Source: an uncultured Opitutales bacterium (GTDB taxonomy: Bacteria > Verrucomicrobiota > Verrucomicrobiia > Opitutales > Intestinicryptomonadaceae). Taken from it: a DNA stretch of 59,229 bases. The stretch lies in assembly GCA_944389195.1 (NCBI GenBank), contig CALXLM010000010.1, positions 1-59,229 of the forward strand. Direction: 5' to 3'. The position numbers and the translations under genes are program-made. This document shows, in pieces, positions 17,388-31,570 of this stretch. Every line of letters begins with the position of its first letter. The first letter of the stretch is position 1. A model generated the notes under the pieces. It saw only the letters and a program-made list of their open reading frames with translations. It ran no database searches and had not been told where the DNA came from.

Positions 17388-18011
17388 CTACCATGTGAAC
17401 ACGTCTTCCGAGCTGAAATCTGCCGTCGCGCTGCGCGAATCCTTTTTAAGGGTGAATATTATGGCCTTTGCGCGTATCCCGGCCGTCGGATTCGGAACTA
17501 TCTCCTTTATCTGCGTGACGGTAAAGCCGTCCGCTATGGTCGGAAAGCCGGTTTTGATAAATCCGTCGTTGTCGCCGTCAACGCAGACGTATATGTTCGG
17601 GTTTCCGAAACTGTCAACTATCACCCATTTGCCGTTCTTCTTTATTATGTTTGAAGTCGCAATATCCAAAAAATTGCGCGCCTTGCGGTTGTATTCGCGG
17701 CGGTCGCTCTGGGATAGCTTGCCGCCCTCCGGGTTCTTTCCAGTTAGAGCCTTTATCATGCCTTCGGAAAAATTCTCCTGGGCCAGGTTTGTCCTGTCGC
17801 GCGCGGTGAGAAAGCCCGGGTAGTATCCGTATTCGGTCTGGTAGCGCTCGAGGGCGCTTACCATGTTCGAAAACAGCGTTTTCGAGGTCGTAGCGAGCGC
17901 GCGCTTCTGTGCGCCGGAAATCATCGGCGTCAGCATGCCGACAAGCACGCCGATAATCGCGATGACAATCATCAATTCAACAAGCGTAAAAGCTTTTTTG
18001 CTGTCTTTCAT
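17388..18011 (-). CDS. major pseudopilin, GspG-like
   Basis: The 207-residue protein begins MKDSKKAFTLVELMIVIAII, a canonical type IV prepilin/GspG leader. LERYQTEYGYYPG follows, with the 'aL..Y....G.YP' pattern of GspG. The C-terminal half contains a DGDNDGF segment with closely spaced acidic residues, in the region where GspG proteins bind Ca2+, and a FGNPNIYVCV strand. GspG polymers form the pseudopilus shaft in type II secretion. Here it is the second gene of the operon, 43 bases after the first. It ends VFTW. Confidence 0.85.
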   Translation of the reverse strand: MKDSKKAFTLVELMIVIAIIGVLVGMLTPMISGAQKRALATTSKTLFSNMVSALERYQTEYGYYPGFLTARDRTNLAQENFSEGMIKALTGKNPEGGKLSQSDRREYNRKARNFLDIATSNIIKKNGKWVIVDSFGNPNIYVCVDGDNDGFIKTGFPTIADGFTVTQIKEIVPNPTAGIRAKAIIFTLKKDSRSATADFSSEDVFTW

Positions 18012-18054
18012 ATACGTTTCCTTTTTTAATAAATGGAGAAAGTGCGGGCGGGCG

Positions 18055-18726
18055 TCAATCGTCGCGGCCGTAAATTATGTTGTCTATGTTTTCCTCGGGC
18101 ATTCTATATTCCTCGTCGTCGGGCATGATGCCTGTCGTGTACATATAATTGACCTCTTTAGCCTTTTGGTCGGGGCCCTTTGAGAGCAGAAGAAAACTCG
18201 GCGAACGCCAGCTCGTGTTGCCCTCGTTTGTCACGTACGCGGTGGTGTCGAAGAAATACAGATACGGCTCGTTCCACGGATCGCCGAAATACACGCCGTT
18301 CTTTTCGGGGTCCACGTCCTGAAGCAGCGGATCCGACGGGTCGCATATCCGCAATTTTGAGGAGTCAAGAAAGGGCTTGCGGTTCGTGCCGACGTCGGAC
18401 ATTACGATCTGCCCGTCGTCGAGGCGCAAAACCATTTTCCCGACGAGGCATTTGTAAACGTCGCCGGCGGAATTTTTTTCGTCGTTGTTTGCGCTCAGGC
18501 GCGGATATCCCCCGTATTTGAGGGAGAAAGCCTCAAGAGCCGACGCGATTATCGCCAGATCAGTTCTCGCGCGTGCGCGTCCCTGCGAGGACGTCACCGT
18601 GCCGAGCATTTGGGTCGTTATTCCCATAAGCAGCGCGATAATCCCTATTACTATAAGGATTTCCACAAGCGTGAAAGCGCCGCGAAACCGGGGTTTTTTT
18701 GCGGGGGTAAAGTCGTAAATATTCAT
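18055..18726 (-). CDS. major pseudopilin, GspG-like, first gene of the pseudopilin group
   Basis: The 223-residue protein has a 16-residue leader (MNIYDFTPAKKPRFRG) before AFTLVEILIVIGIIALLMG. DLAIIASALEAFSLKYGGYP, the GspG-type helix and GYP turn, follows. FGDPWNEPYLYFFDT and SKGPDQK match the 'DPWG.pY' and 'S.GpDg' elements of GspG, so this looks like a second GspG paralogue. It lies 48 bases downstream of obgE on the same strand, with no terminator visible between, and may be cotranscribed with argH-obgE. Confidence 0.85.
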   Translation of the reverse strand: MNIYDFTPAKKPRFRGAFTLVEILIVIGIIALLMGITTQMLGTVTSSQGRARARTDLAIIASALEAFSLKYGGYPRLSANNDEKNSAGDVYKCLVGKMVLRLDDGQIVMSDVGTNRKPFLDSSKLRICDPSDPLLQDVDPEKNGVYFGDPWNEPYLYFFDTTAYVTNEGNTSWRSPSFLLLSKGPDQKAKEVNYMYTTGIMPDDEEYRMPEENIDNIIYGRDD

Positions 18727-18774
18727 GCGAGACTGAAACGGTAGCCCATGGCTGTGGAATTGTCAAATTTATAC

Positions 18775-21205
<2,431 letters not shown>

Positions 21206-21349
21206 ACCTTTTGGAAATCCAGCACAATAAATCCGCTTTTACAAGATTTTACTAACGCCGCCGCCCATATTTTTTGCGCGCCAAACCGGCAGCCGGACCG
21301 GCGGGGCGAATTTTTGTCTTTTTAATCCGAATATGACAGAATATAGTAC

Positions 21350-21379
21350 TTGACTTTGCGCGCGCGTTTGTAAGATTAT
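21350..21379 (+). promoter_or_regulatory. candidate promoter of ppdK
   Basis: TTGACT (21350-21355) is followed by a GC-alternating spacer and either TAAGAT (21371-21376, 15-base spacer) or GATTAT (21374-21379, 18-base spacer). Neither -10 is ideal. It lies about 230 bases upstream of the ppdK ATG, leaving room for the structured leader. Confidence 0.4.
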
Positions 21380-21386
21380 TTGCCCC

Positions 21387-21552
21387 AAAACCGGTCTGTC
21401 TTCGGCCTATGATCTCGCATCGGCGCTCTCGAGGCCTTCTTATGCCGGTTTTATACGGTTTGACGCTTTCGGAATACGGGTGTTGCACCCGGCGAAAATT
21501 TCGGCTTTCCATCGATAAATCTTTTCCTGAATGGAAAGCGGAAGCGTTTTTT
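21387..21552 (+). promoter_or_regulatory. structured 5' leader upstream of ppdK, possible regulatory RNA
   Basis: Two stable-looking elements lie in tandem. AAAACCGG (21387-21394) pairs perfectly with CCGGTTTT (21445-21452), enclosing GGCCT/AGGCC (21404-21408 with 21432-21436). Then GCTTTCCAT (21504-21512) pairs with ATGGAAAGC (21531-21539). This is enclosed by ACGCTT/AAGCGT (21463-21468 with 21542-21547), and the T run ends at 21552, about 55 bases before the ATG. The second half resembles a terminator-type hairpin, so attenuation is possible. I do not recognise a known riboswitch class. Confidence 0.4.
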
Positions 21553-21607
21553 CAATGCCGGAAAGCAAACCGGAAAAAAGCAAGAGTTAACTAAAGAAAC
21601 AAATATC

Positions 21608-24388
<2,781 letters not shown>

Positions 24389-24397
24389 CGCTTCCCG

Positions 24398-24438
24398 CAT
24401 AAAAAAAAAGACGCGTCCTGCACGCGTCTTTTTTTATG
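24398..24438. terminator. bidirectional intrinsic terminator between ppdK and the GH16 gene
   Basis: A run of nine A's and GACGCGT (24401-24416) pairs with ACGCGTC plus seven T's (24422-24435) around a short loop. The A and T tracts flank both sides, so it can end the plus-strand ppdK transcript and the converging GH16 transcript. Confidence 0.85.
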
Positions 24439-24522
24439 CCCATGGAAATGCTTGGCTAAAACAACGCGCCGAACCCGCTTTGCCCTCTCCGCCCGCGGAG
24501 CAATCTTAAACCGGTGCGCAAT

Positions 24523-25410
24523 CTACCGGCTGCCGCCCCCGAGCTTCCACACCCGGAGATACTCGACCGCAAACTCCGCCGGCAAATCCTCGGCATTGGG
24601 CTCGCCCGACCACGTTTTCATAACTTCGCAGTCTATATTTACGTACAACGGACGGTGGCAAAAATCGTTCGGGCGCTCGTCGACTATCCTGCCGTCGAGA
24701 ACCCACACGAGCTTCTCCGGCGTCCACAGAAGTCCGGCAGTATGGTATCTTTCCGAAAACGACTCGGACACCGCGGTTTTTTTCCCTTTTACTTCCCTGC
24801 CCAGCCACACTTTAGACTCAACATACGGAGTTTTCGCCCGATGCGTTGTGGTAAAATAAATTCTGTCGTTCGGTGGCGTCTTGGAATCATTTGGACGGAA
24901 TGTGCTTTTGCCAAAGACTTCAAATATGTCTATCTCCTCTATAAATCCGCCCGGAGTGTACTTTTTCGGCGGATCGAGCGGATCGTTCAGCCAAAACGCG
25001 TTGCACACGCACGCGTTCATAGCTTTGAATTTGACTTCAAAATAACCGTACAATACCCGCTTTTTGCTTCTGAAAGCCGCCGTGGAAAATTTCTCCTTCC
25101 CCTCGGCCCTGAGCTCCGGCGACACGTCGCCGGGGTTTTCGGCGCGCGCGGTAAGAACGAGCATGCCGTCTCGAACCGAGACGTTTTTTCTGGCAAAATG
25201 AAACATTCCCGCCCTGCCGTTCCATGTGGGATAAAAATCGTTCCAGCGGGAAGAATCGAACCCGTTTTCAAATTCGTCGCTAAACTCGGCGTTAAGTTCG
25301 TATCCGTCGGGAAAGAGAGACGCCGGCGCGTCCGGCTTATATTGCCCGAAAAGCGCCGCACACGGCAAGGCGATAAAACAAACTGCAAGCGGTAACGTGG
25401 ATCTTAGCAT
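24523..25410 (-). CDS. secreted GH16 family glycoside hydrolase
   Basis: The 295-residue protein has a signal peptide from the ATG at 25410 (MLRSTLPLAVCFIALPCAAL); a longer upstream reading lacks this logic. The GH16 jelly-roll core includes FSDEFENGFDSSRWND, YGYFEVKFKAMNA, and the catalytic motif EEIDIFEVFG, fitting ExDxxE with Glu nucleophile and acid/base. LLWTPEKLVWVLDGRIV and the terminal AVEYLRVWKLG strand are also typical. GH16 enzymes cut beta-1,3/1,4-glucans or marine galactans such as agar and carrageenan. DCEVMKTWSG suggests the agarase/porphyranase-like side, but the substrate cannot be fixed. No SusCD-like partner is beside it. Confidence 0.88.
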   Translation of the reverse strand: MLRSTLPLAVCFIALPCAALFGQYKPDAPASLFPDGYELNAEFSDEFENGFDSSRWNDFYPTWNGRAGMFHFARKNVSVRDGMLVLTARAENPGDVSPELRAEGKEKFSTAAFRSKKRVLYGYFEVKFKAMNACVCNAFWLNDPLDPPKKYTPGGFIEEIDIFEVFGKSTFRPNDSKTPPNDRIYFTTTHRAKTPYVESKVWLGREVKGKKTAVSESFSERYHTAGLLWTPEKLVWVLDGRIVDERPNDFCHRPLYVNIDCEVMKTWSGEPNAEDLPAEFAVEYLRVWKLGGGSR

Positions 25411-25651
25411 AAAATTCCAAATATATGTTTTGAGTCGCCTGTCAAACGGAAAAAGGCGGCCTGCCTCCCGCAATTTCCCATATCGCTTAAAGGGCTAAAA
25501 GGAAACTATTGCGCTTTTCCAAACCGGATTTAAAAAATTAAGAAAGTGAAACGCCGGCGCAAGCGGCATGGGAACCGCAAAACCATTTGCCTTATTAAGC
25601 GGTGTGCGGCGCATTTTCACATAATAAAAAAATAATCGGCCGCAGCAAAAT

Positions 25652-25669
25652 AAAAAAGGCTCCGGAGCC
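25652..25669 (-). terminator. probable terminator of hppA
   Basis: On the minus strand the palindrome GGCTCCGGAGCC (25669-25658) is followed directly by six T's and more A/T. It lies about 60 bases after the hppA stop codon. The rest of the 316-base gap (25411-25726) shows no gene or other feature. Confidence 0.55.
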
Positions 25670-25726
25670 GAAGCCGCCGAAGCCCAAATTTCTATTTGCC
25701 CGCCATAAATGGGCAAGCACTGCAAA

Positions 25727-28003
25727 CTACATAAGAGAATAGCTTACCGTAAAGCCCGCCATAACGATCGCCACCATGCTCATCAGCTTGATGAGAATGT
25801 TGAGCGACGGGCCCGAAGTATCCTTAAACGGATCTCCCACGGTGTCGCCTATGACGGCCGCCTTGTGGGCATCCGATCCCTTTCCTCCGAAGTTGCCCTG
25901 CTCTATGTATTTCTTTGCGTTGTCCCACGCTCCGCCGCTGTTTGCCATAAACACGGCCAAAACAAAGCCCGACGCGAGCGCGCCGCCCAATATTCCGAGG
26001 ACTCCTGGGACGCCGAAAAGCAGGCCCATCACTATCGGAGCCGCAACCGCAAGAAGCGCGGGGAAAAGCATTTCCTTCTGCGCCGCCTTTGTTGAAATAG
26101 ATACGCACCTTGCATAATCAGGGTCTGTTTTACCCTCCATTATGCCGGAATTTTCGCGGAATTGGCGGCGCACCTCGTTTACCATTTGGTTGGCCGCCCG
26201 CCCTACGGCGTTCATTGTAAGCCCGCAAAACAAAAACGACATCATGGATCCAACAAACATGCCCATAAGCACTTTCGGATTCATGAGATTTACTTGGTAA
26301 ACCTGCATAAAATCTAACAAAGACGCGTTTTCCACGCCCCCGCTTACTTTGGAAAATCCCTCCAAAGCCTTTCCGGCATAATCGGTGACTGACTCGTTTT
26401 GCCCCACGCGCAACAGCCCTATCCTAAGCTCCTCGACATAGGACGCCAAAAGAGCGAGCGCCGTAAGGGCCGCCGAACCTATTGCGAAACCCTTACCCGT
26501 AGCAGCCGTCGTGTTTCCGAGCGAATCGAGCATATCCGTCCTGCGGCGTACCTCCTTGCCCAACCCAGACATTTCGGCGTTTCCGCCCGCATTATCGGCT
26601 ATGGGGCCGTAAGCGTCGGTTGCCAATGTGATTCCGAGAGTCGAAAGCATGCCCACGGCGGCTATGCCGATACCGTAAAGACCCTGGCTTATATTTGCGA
26701 AATCTCCCGAAGCCGAAAATGCGTACGCCAAAACCGTGCCTATTACAATCGCCACGACGGGATAAAAAGTAGATATCATGCCCGTGCCCATACCCGCAAT
26801 AATGACAGTCGCCGGGCCCGTCTTTGACTGTTCCGCGATTGCGCGGGTCGGCGCGTAGGCTTCCGAAGTGAAATATTCGGTTATCTTACCGATAAATATG
26901 CCGGTGGCAAGTCCAACGATAATAGAGCCCCAATTGCCCAGCCAATTTTCAAGCCCGAGCAAATAAAGTACGGCTGCCGAAACTGCGGCTATAAGAACCG
27001 AGCTTAAATTTACGCCGCGCGAAAGCGCATTTAGGAGCTCCTTGCTCGACGCACCTTTCTTAACCCTTACAAAATAAATTCCGACAATCGACAAAATGAC
27101 GCCGATGGCGCCTATGACCATCGGGGCGAAAACTGCCTTCATTTGCGTGGAAGGCTCCGTCATGTACGCGGAGGCGCCCAAAGCGGCCGTGGCAAGTATC
27201 GAACCGCAATACGATTCGTAAAGGTCGGCGCCCATGCCCGCGACGTCGCCCACATTGTCGCCCACGTTGTCGGCTATCGTGGCCGGATTGCGCGGATCGT
27301 CCTCCGGAATTCCGGCTTCGACCTTTCCCACGAGGTCGGCACCGACGTCGGCGGCCTTTGTAAATATGCCGCCCCCCACGCGGGCAAACAGCGCCTGAAG
27401 GCTGGCCCCCATTCCGAATGTCAGCATTGTGGTGGTGATGATAACCATCTTGTGGGTTTGGCTGGCGTCGTCTATAAAGTGGTTGAGAATCACAAACCAT
27501 GCGGAGATGTCGAGAAGAGCGAGCCCCACGACCACAAGCCCCATGACCGCGCCAGAGCGGAACGCCACGCGCAAACCGTGGTCGAGCGAATTTTTGGCGG
27601 CGTTTGCGGCGCGGTTGGAGGCGTATGTCGCCGTCTTCATTCCGAAGAATCCTGCAAGCCCCGAGAAAAACCCGCCCGTAATAAATGCAAACGGCACCCA
27701 CGAGTTTTGAACTTTCAAGCCGTAGGCAAGGAAAGCGAAGAAAAAGAAAAGTATGACAAACACTATGCCGACAATCTTATATTGCTGGCGCAAGTACGCC
27801 AAGGCTCCGTGGCGGACATGAAGGGCGATTTTCATCATGATGTCGCTGCCCTCCTCCTCCCTCTTCATTCCCCTGTAAAATTTCAGGGCAAACAGGAGCG
27901 CCACAACAGAGGCAACCGGCACCAGCCAGAAAACCGGATTTATCGGTGTTGACTGCGCCCCGGCCGAGAGCGCCGCCAAAATATTTATGTAGTCTGTATT
28001 CAT
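25727..28003 (-). CDS. hppA: membrane-bound pyrophosphatase, K+-dependent type (H+ or Na+ pumping)
   Basis: This integral enzyme couples PPi hydrolysis to cation transport. From the ATG at 28003 it is 758 residues with about 16 membrane segments. The loops contain DVGADLVGKVEAGIPEDDPR, DNVGDNVGDVAGMGADLYES and DNAGGNAEMSG, which hold the PPi/Mg2+-binding acidic residues. GGAWDNAKKYIEQG..GKGSDAHKAAVIGDTVGDPFKDT closes the active site. The segment GNTTAATGKG has Ala where K+-independent enzymes have Lys, pointing to the K+-dependent class, many of which pump Na+ or both Na+ and H+. Which ion is moved cannot be settled here. The N-terminus has a Met nearer the start than the longest reading, which would add an implausible 22 residues. 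Confidence 0.95.
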   Translation of the reverse strand: MNTDYINILAALSAGAQSTPINPVFWLVPVASVVALLFALKFYRGMKREEEGSDIMMKIALHVRHGALAYLRQQYKIVGIVFVILFFFFAFLAYGLKVQNSWVPFAFITGGFFSGLAGFFGMKTATYASNRAANAAKNSLDHGLRVAFRSGAVMGLVVVGLALLDISAWFVILNHFIDDASQTHKMVIITTTMLTFGMGASLQALFARVGGGIFTKAADVGADLVGKVEAGIPEDDPRNPATIADNVGDNVGDVAGMGADLYESYCGSILATAALGASAYMTEPSTQMKAVFAPMVIGAIGVILSIVGIYFVRVKKGASSKELLNALSRGVNLSSVLIAAVSAAVLYLLGLENWLGNWGSIIVGLATGIFIGKITEYFTSEAYAPTRAIAEQSKTGPATVIIAGMGTGMISTFYPVVAIVIGTVLAYAFSASGDFANISQGLYGIGIAAVGMLSTLGITLATDAYGPIADNAGGNAEMSGLGKEVRRRTDMLDSLGNTTAATGKGFAIGSAALTALALLASYVEELRIGLLRVGQNESVTDYAGKALEGFSKVSGGVENASLLDFMQVYQVNLMNPKVLMGMFVGSMMSFLFCGLTMNAVGRAANQMVNEVRRQFRENSGIMEGKTDPDYARCVSISTKAAQKEMLFPALLAVAAPIVMGLLFGVPGVLGILGGALASGFVLAVFMANSGGAWDNAKKYIEQGNFGGKGSDAHKAAVIGDTVGDPFKDTSGPSLNILIKLMSMVAIVMAGFTVSYSLM

Positions 28004-28251
28004 ATTGCTGTAATAATAAAGAAAGCGAAAAAAATTTTTATGTCCGTCCATCGAAAATTCCGCACACAAAAATTCACACGATTTACCAGAATGGTATAAA
28101 AAAATAAAATCTCCAACTTTTTTTTCGGGATTTTTTTATGCCGCGACAACAGCCGCAACGCCGCCTTTGGCGCCGTTTTCAGACTCCGGCGGCTGAAATT
28201 TCGGATTCGCGCGCGCCTTATTTGCAAAAAATGTTTTGCGAACCCAATCCA

Positions 28252-28285
28252 TAAAAAAAGGGAGGCATTTTTCTATGTCTCCCTT
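28252..28285 (-). terminator. intrinsic terminator of the PEP-CTERM surface protein gene
   Basis: On the minus strand AAGGGAG (28285-28279) pairs with CTCCCTT (28264-28258), then a run of T's. It lies 24 bases after the stop at 28309. Confidence 0.8.
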
Positions 28286-28308
28286 CTTTGCAAAAACTCC
28301 GAATAAGC

Positions 28309-31305
28309 CTATTTTCTTCTGCGATAAAACGCCAGCACCAAAGCGATAACGCCGAACACGACGGCAAAATCGGCGGGTTCGGGTATCATTACCGAATAGG
28401 CGTAGGAGGAAAAACCGTCAACCTCAAAAGAAAGGTACTGTCCGTCGTACGACAGCCCGGATATGTTCGCAGCCTCCGACCATTCGGAAGACTCCCCTCC
28501 ATCACGATGGTATATCACAAAATCGGACACCTTTAACGTAGAGTCGTTTACCAGAAAACTAAGCAACACAGTGTCTCCGACATTCATGCCGGAAACATCG
28601 AACTCATACGCCTCCGCGGCGCGGAAATCCTTGCCTATCGCCTCCACGAGCGAATCCGTTACAGTTTTTACGGACGAAACAGTCGCTCCGTCGGCATGAA
28701 AATCCATCTTTATTTTAGCTTCAGTTCCGTCCTTGGAAAGCAGTACCCTTCCGTTGGCATCAACTGCGACTGCCTGACCGACGTCGTCAATCTGCATCGC
28801 ATTCGCCTCGGCGACCACAAACGTGTTGCCCACGAGCGTGCCGCCGTAAGCCTTCACGTTTCCGTAGTCCGAAATGCCTGCCGACGACAGCTCGAACGAG
28901 CCGCCCTCGGAGCCCGTGTTGGCAATCAAATTCAGCGTGCCGCTGTTTTTAAACGACAAACCTGAATTCGACAGAGCGTATGAAGCTCCCACCTTCAAAC
29001 CGAGCGCAGCGCCGCTTGCGATTGAAACGGAAGACGCCCCTAACTGGCCGTTTACGTTCATCGTGCCCTCGTTGACGTTCAAAGCTCCCAAAAAATTATT
29101 CATGGAAGAGTTCACCGTCAGCGTTCCCGCCCCGTTTTTCGACAAAACAGACTTATCGACGCCTTCGATGGAGTCAGCCGCGGAATTAACCGTTCCGATC
29201 GCGAGCGTGGCGCCGGAGGATACGTTGAAGACTGCGTTTGCTGCGGTCGATCCGCTTTCGTCGTAATCCAAGTACAGGAATCCGCCTTCAGCGGCTGTGT
29301 TCCCCGCGTACTTCATGTCTTTTGTAGCGCTGAGAACCATGGAGGCGCCCCCAAGATAAATCGCGCCGCCGCGGGTATCCGCTGAATTTGAATCAAACGC
29401 AGTGTCGGTTATTGACACGCTGACAGGCTTGCCCCTGTTGTACGCCATTATAGCACCGCCCATTGTTGTAGCCCCGTCCTTCTGGGCAACTACCTTATTG
29501 TTTGTAAAAGAGCTGCCAGCAATATTCAATGCAACATTGTCGGCGGTTTTGCTCTCTATATAAACTGTACCTCCCGCCAAACTTTCGCTCGCGTAGCCCG
29601 AATTGCCGTTGAACTCGGAATTAGAAATTGTAAGGTTGTGGTTGTTTGCGTAGGCGACAACCCCGCGGACTTTGTCGGAGGTGGCTGTGGCGGTGTTATT
29701 TTTAAATTTAGAATCCTCAAACTTGAAGTCGGAACTGAGTCCGTAGAAGAAGCCTCCCTGGACATAGTTGTTTTCGATTGCGTTATCCATAACGACAACA
29801 TTCTCGAACGACACAAAAGTACTGTCGGGATCGTTCGCATAGTCAGTAAATATGCCCCCTAATCCCGCGCCGTTTTTATATGTGTTGCCTATGAATTCGG
29901 AATTCTTAAACACGACGTTTCCGCCCCAAATGTAAGACGTCGCGTCTGAAGCCGCAATATTGTTCATTTTCGCAACAAATGTGAAATTTCCCTGTATGGA
30001 CGAGCCCTGCAGCATATCGACACTCAAATTGTCCACCACGGCGCCGTTAACCGCCGAAAAGGAATTGAATCCCTTAACCTTCAAGCCCGATATGTCCTTG
30101 TAAAACTGTATTGTAGAATTGCCCGAAACGGACGCGCTTGAGCCTTCTTCTTTCCCGCCGTAAATGACGCCCGAAACGGACGGATTTTCGCTGTTGTCGC
30201 CAAAAATTACGCTCACATTGCCCGAAACCGCGCTGTTTTTGCCGGCGGCGTAAAGATCGCCGTTGAGAGCGCCGGAATTCATGGCAATCGACACGCTGCC
30301 GTCGACGCTCGACCCTTCGCCCACGCCGTATATGTCGCCGTTGACGGTCGCCCCCCTCAAAGCCACCGTAGCATTGCCAACGATTTTGTCGCTCAGCCCC
30401 GATCCGTAAACATTTCCGACGACAACGCCGCCGTCCAAATATATGCTTGATTTCCCTTTTACGGTGCCTCCGTTGCCGCCTCCGTAAATGTTTCCGGTTA
30501 GCGATCCTCCCGAAAAAAATACGGCGGAATCCCCGTTAACGTATGTGTCGCCTTCTGAGCCTCCGGCAAATATATTGCCTTTTATTGAACCCCCGCTGAC
30601 GGAAATGATTGTTGACCCGACATACGCGCCGTTGTTTCTGGCTCCCGCGTAAATATTGCCGGTAATGTCGGCGGTTCCGGATATCCCTATGTTTACCGCA
30701 CCCTCGACGTTCGAATATGAACCGCCGCCGCCGCGGATCGAGTCGGAACCCTTTCCCGTCACCGTGCCGCCGCTGATGCTTATTTTCACGCTGCCGACTG
30801 AAGACGATATGTCGGAAATATCGCTGGCGTTGTTGATGTTGTTCCCGCCGCGAATCATATTTACCGTGCCGCCGGTCATGTTTAAGACAATGTTTCCAAG
30901 CTTGGAATCCGGGCTCTCGCCAACGTTTAAATACGTACCCAATACGAGGCCGTCGTTAGGTGTAAGCGTTCCGCCAGAAAAATTCACCGTTATATTTGTT
31001 CCGTCAGGAACAATCGGCAGCGATTCTCCGGAAGTGGTCTTCCACCAATGCGAGCCGCCTGCAACATTATGAGCGACGACCGCGCCGTCCTTTATGTTCA
31101 ATATAATGTCACCCCCGGTGTAGTTGGTCCCCATTCCGTAAAAATCGTAATATTCGGAATCGAGGGAGCTTACATAGTTTGATCCGCCATATGAGCCGTC
31201 GCCGACATACTCGGTCACGGTCGCAGTTTTGCTGCCCGCAGCAAATGTCGAATTACAGGCAACCGCAAAACTTATTAGCGAAATAATTAAACGTCTGTTT
31301 TTCAT
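28309..31305 (-). CDS. large Pmp-like beta-helix surface protein with PEP-CTERM anchor
   Basis: The 998-residue secreted protein has a signal peptide (MKNRRLIISLISFAVACNST). Residues about 150-400 hold some ten glycine-rich repeats of the form G-x-I-Y-G-G-G, such as GNIYAGARNNG, GNIFAGGSEG and GNVYGSGLSD. Residues about 480-680 carry FxxN and GGAI motifs (FKNNTATA, FTNNKVVA, FDSNSADTRGGAIYLGG), as in chlamydial polymorphic membrane proteins. A section of autotransporter-associated strand repeat follows (SKNGAGTLTVNSSMNNFLGA). There is no autotransporter barrel; the C-terminus is a PEP-CTERM tail: IPEPADFAVVFGVIALVLAF then YRRRK. It is likely processed by an exosortase, not in the window, and exposed or released. 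AGGGGATT precedes the ATG. Confidence 0.85.
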   Translation of the reverse strand: MKNRRLIISLISFAVACNSTFAAGSKTATVTEYVGDGSYGGSNYVSSLDSEYYDFYGMGTNYTGGDIILNIKDGAVVAHNVAGGSHWWKTTSGESLPIVPDGTNITVNFSGGTLTPNDGLVLGTYLNVGESPDSKLGNIVLNMTGGTVNMIRGGNNINNASDISDISSSVGSVKISISGGTVTGKGSDSIRGGGGSYSNVEGAVNIGISGTADITGNIYAGARNNGAYVGSTIISVSGGSIKGNIFAGGSEGDTYVNGDSAVFFSGGSLTGNIYGGGNGGTVKGKSSIYLDGGVVVGNVYGSGLSDKIVGNATVALRGATVNGDIYGVGEGSSVDGSVSIAMNSGALNGDLYAAGKNSAVSGNVSVIFGDNSENPSVSGVIYGGKEEGSSASVSGNSTIQFYKDISGLKVKGFNSFSAVNGAVVDNLSVDMLQGSSIQGNFTFVAKMNNIAASDATSYIWGGNVVFKNSEFIGNTYKNGAGLGGIFTDYANDPDSTFVSFENVVVMDNAIENNYVQGGFFYGLSSDFKFEDSKFKNNTATATSDKVRGVVAYANNHNLTISNSEFNGNSGYASESLAGGTVYIESKTADNVALNIAGSSFTNNKVVAQKDGATTMGGAIMAYNRGKPVSVSITDTAFDSNSADTRGGAIYLGGASMVLSATKDMKYAGNTAAEGGFLYLDYDESGSTAANAVFNVSSGATLAIGTVNSAADSIEGVDKSVLSKNGAGTLTVNSSMNNFLGALNVNEGTMNVNGQLGASSVSIASGAALGLKVGASYALSNSGLSFKNSGTLNLIANTGSEGGSFELSSAGISDYGNVKAYGGTLVGNTFVVAEANAMQIDDVGQAVAVDANGRVLLSKDGTEAKIKMDFHADGATVSSVKTVTDSLVEAIGKDFRAAEAYEFDVSGMNVGDTVLLSFLVNDSTLKVSDFVIYHRDGGESSEWSEAANISGLSYDGQYLSFEVDGFSSYAYSVMIPEPADFAVVFGVIALVLAFYRRRK

Positions 31306-31570
31306 TTTAATTTAATCCCCTTATTTAAATAAAGTCTCATTTTTGTTTACTATGCTTTCAAAAAGTCAAGAAAATCTAAAATTATTCCCAACAATATAAT
31401 GGTGCGACATCGTATTTTCAACGTGCGGCGCATTATTAGCGCGCAAGGCGTACAGGCAATATTAGGGCCGGAATATGGCGCGGCCCATTGCAGTTGCCGC
31501 GGCAAGGGCGCCACGCTGTCTGAATTTTATCATTCCCTTCCCCATAAAACGCCTTTAAACGCGCGGCAAA

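Noticed and set aside
30100-30700. CRISPR-like or tandem DNA repeats inside the PEP-CTERM gene
   Set aside because: The repeats are at protein level (GxIYGGG) with diverged DNA; no uniform repeat-spacer pattern.
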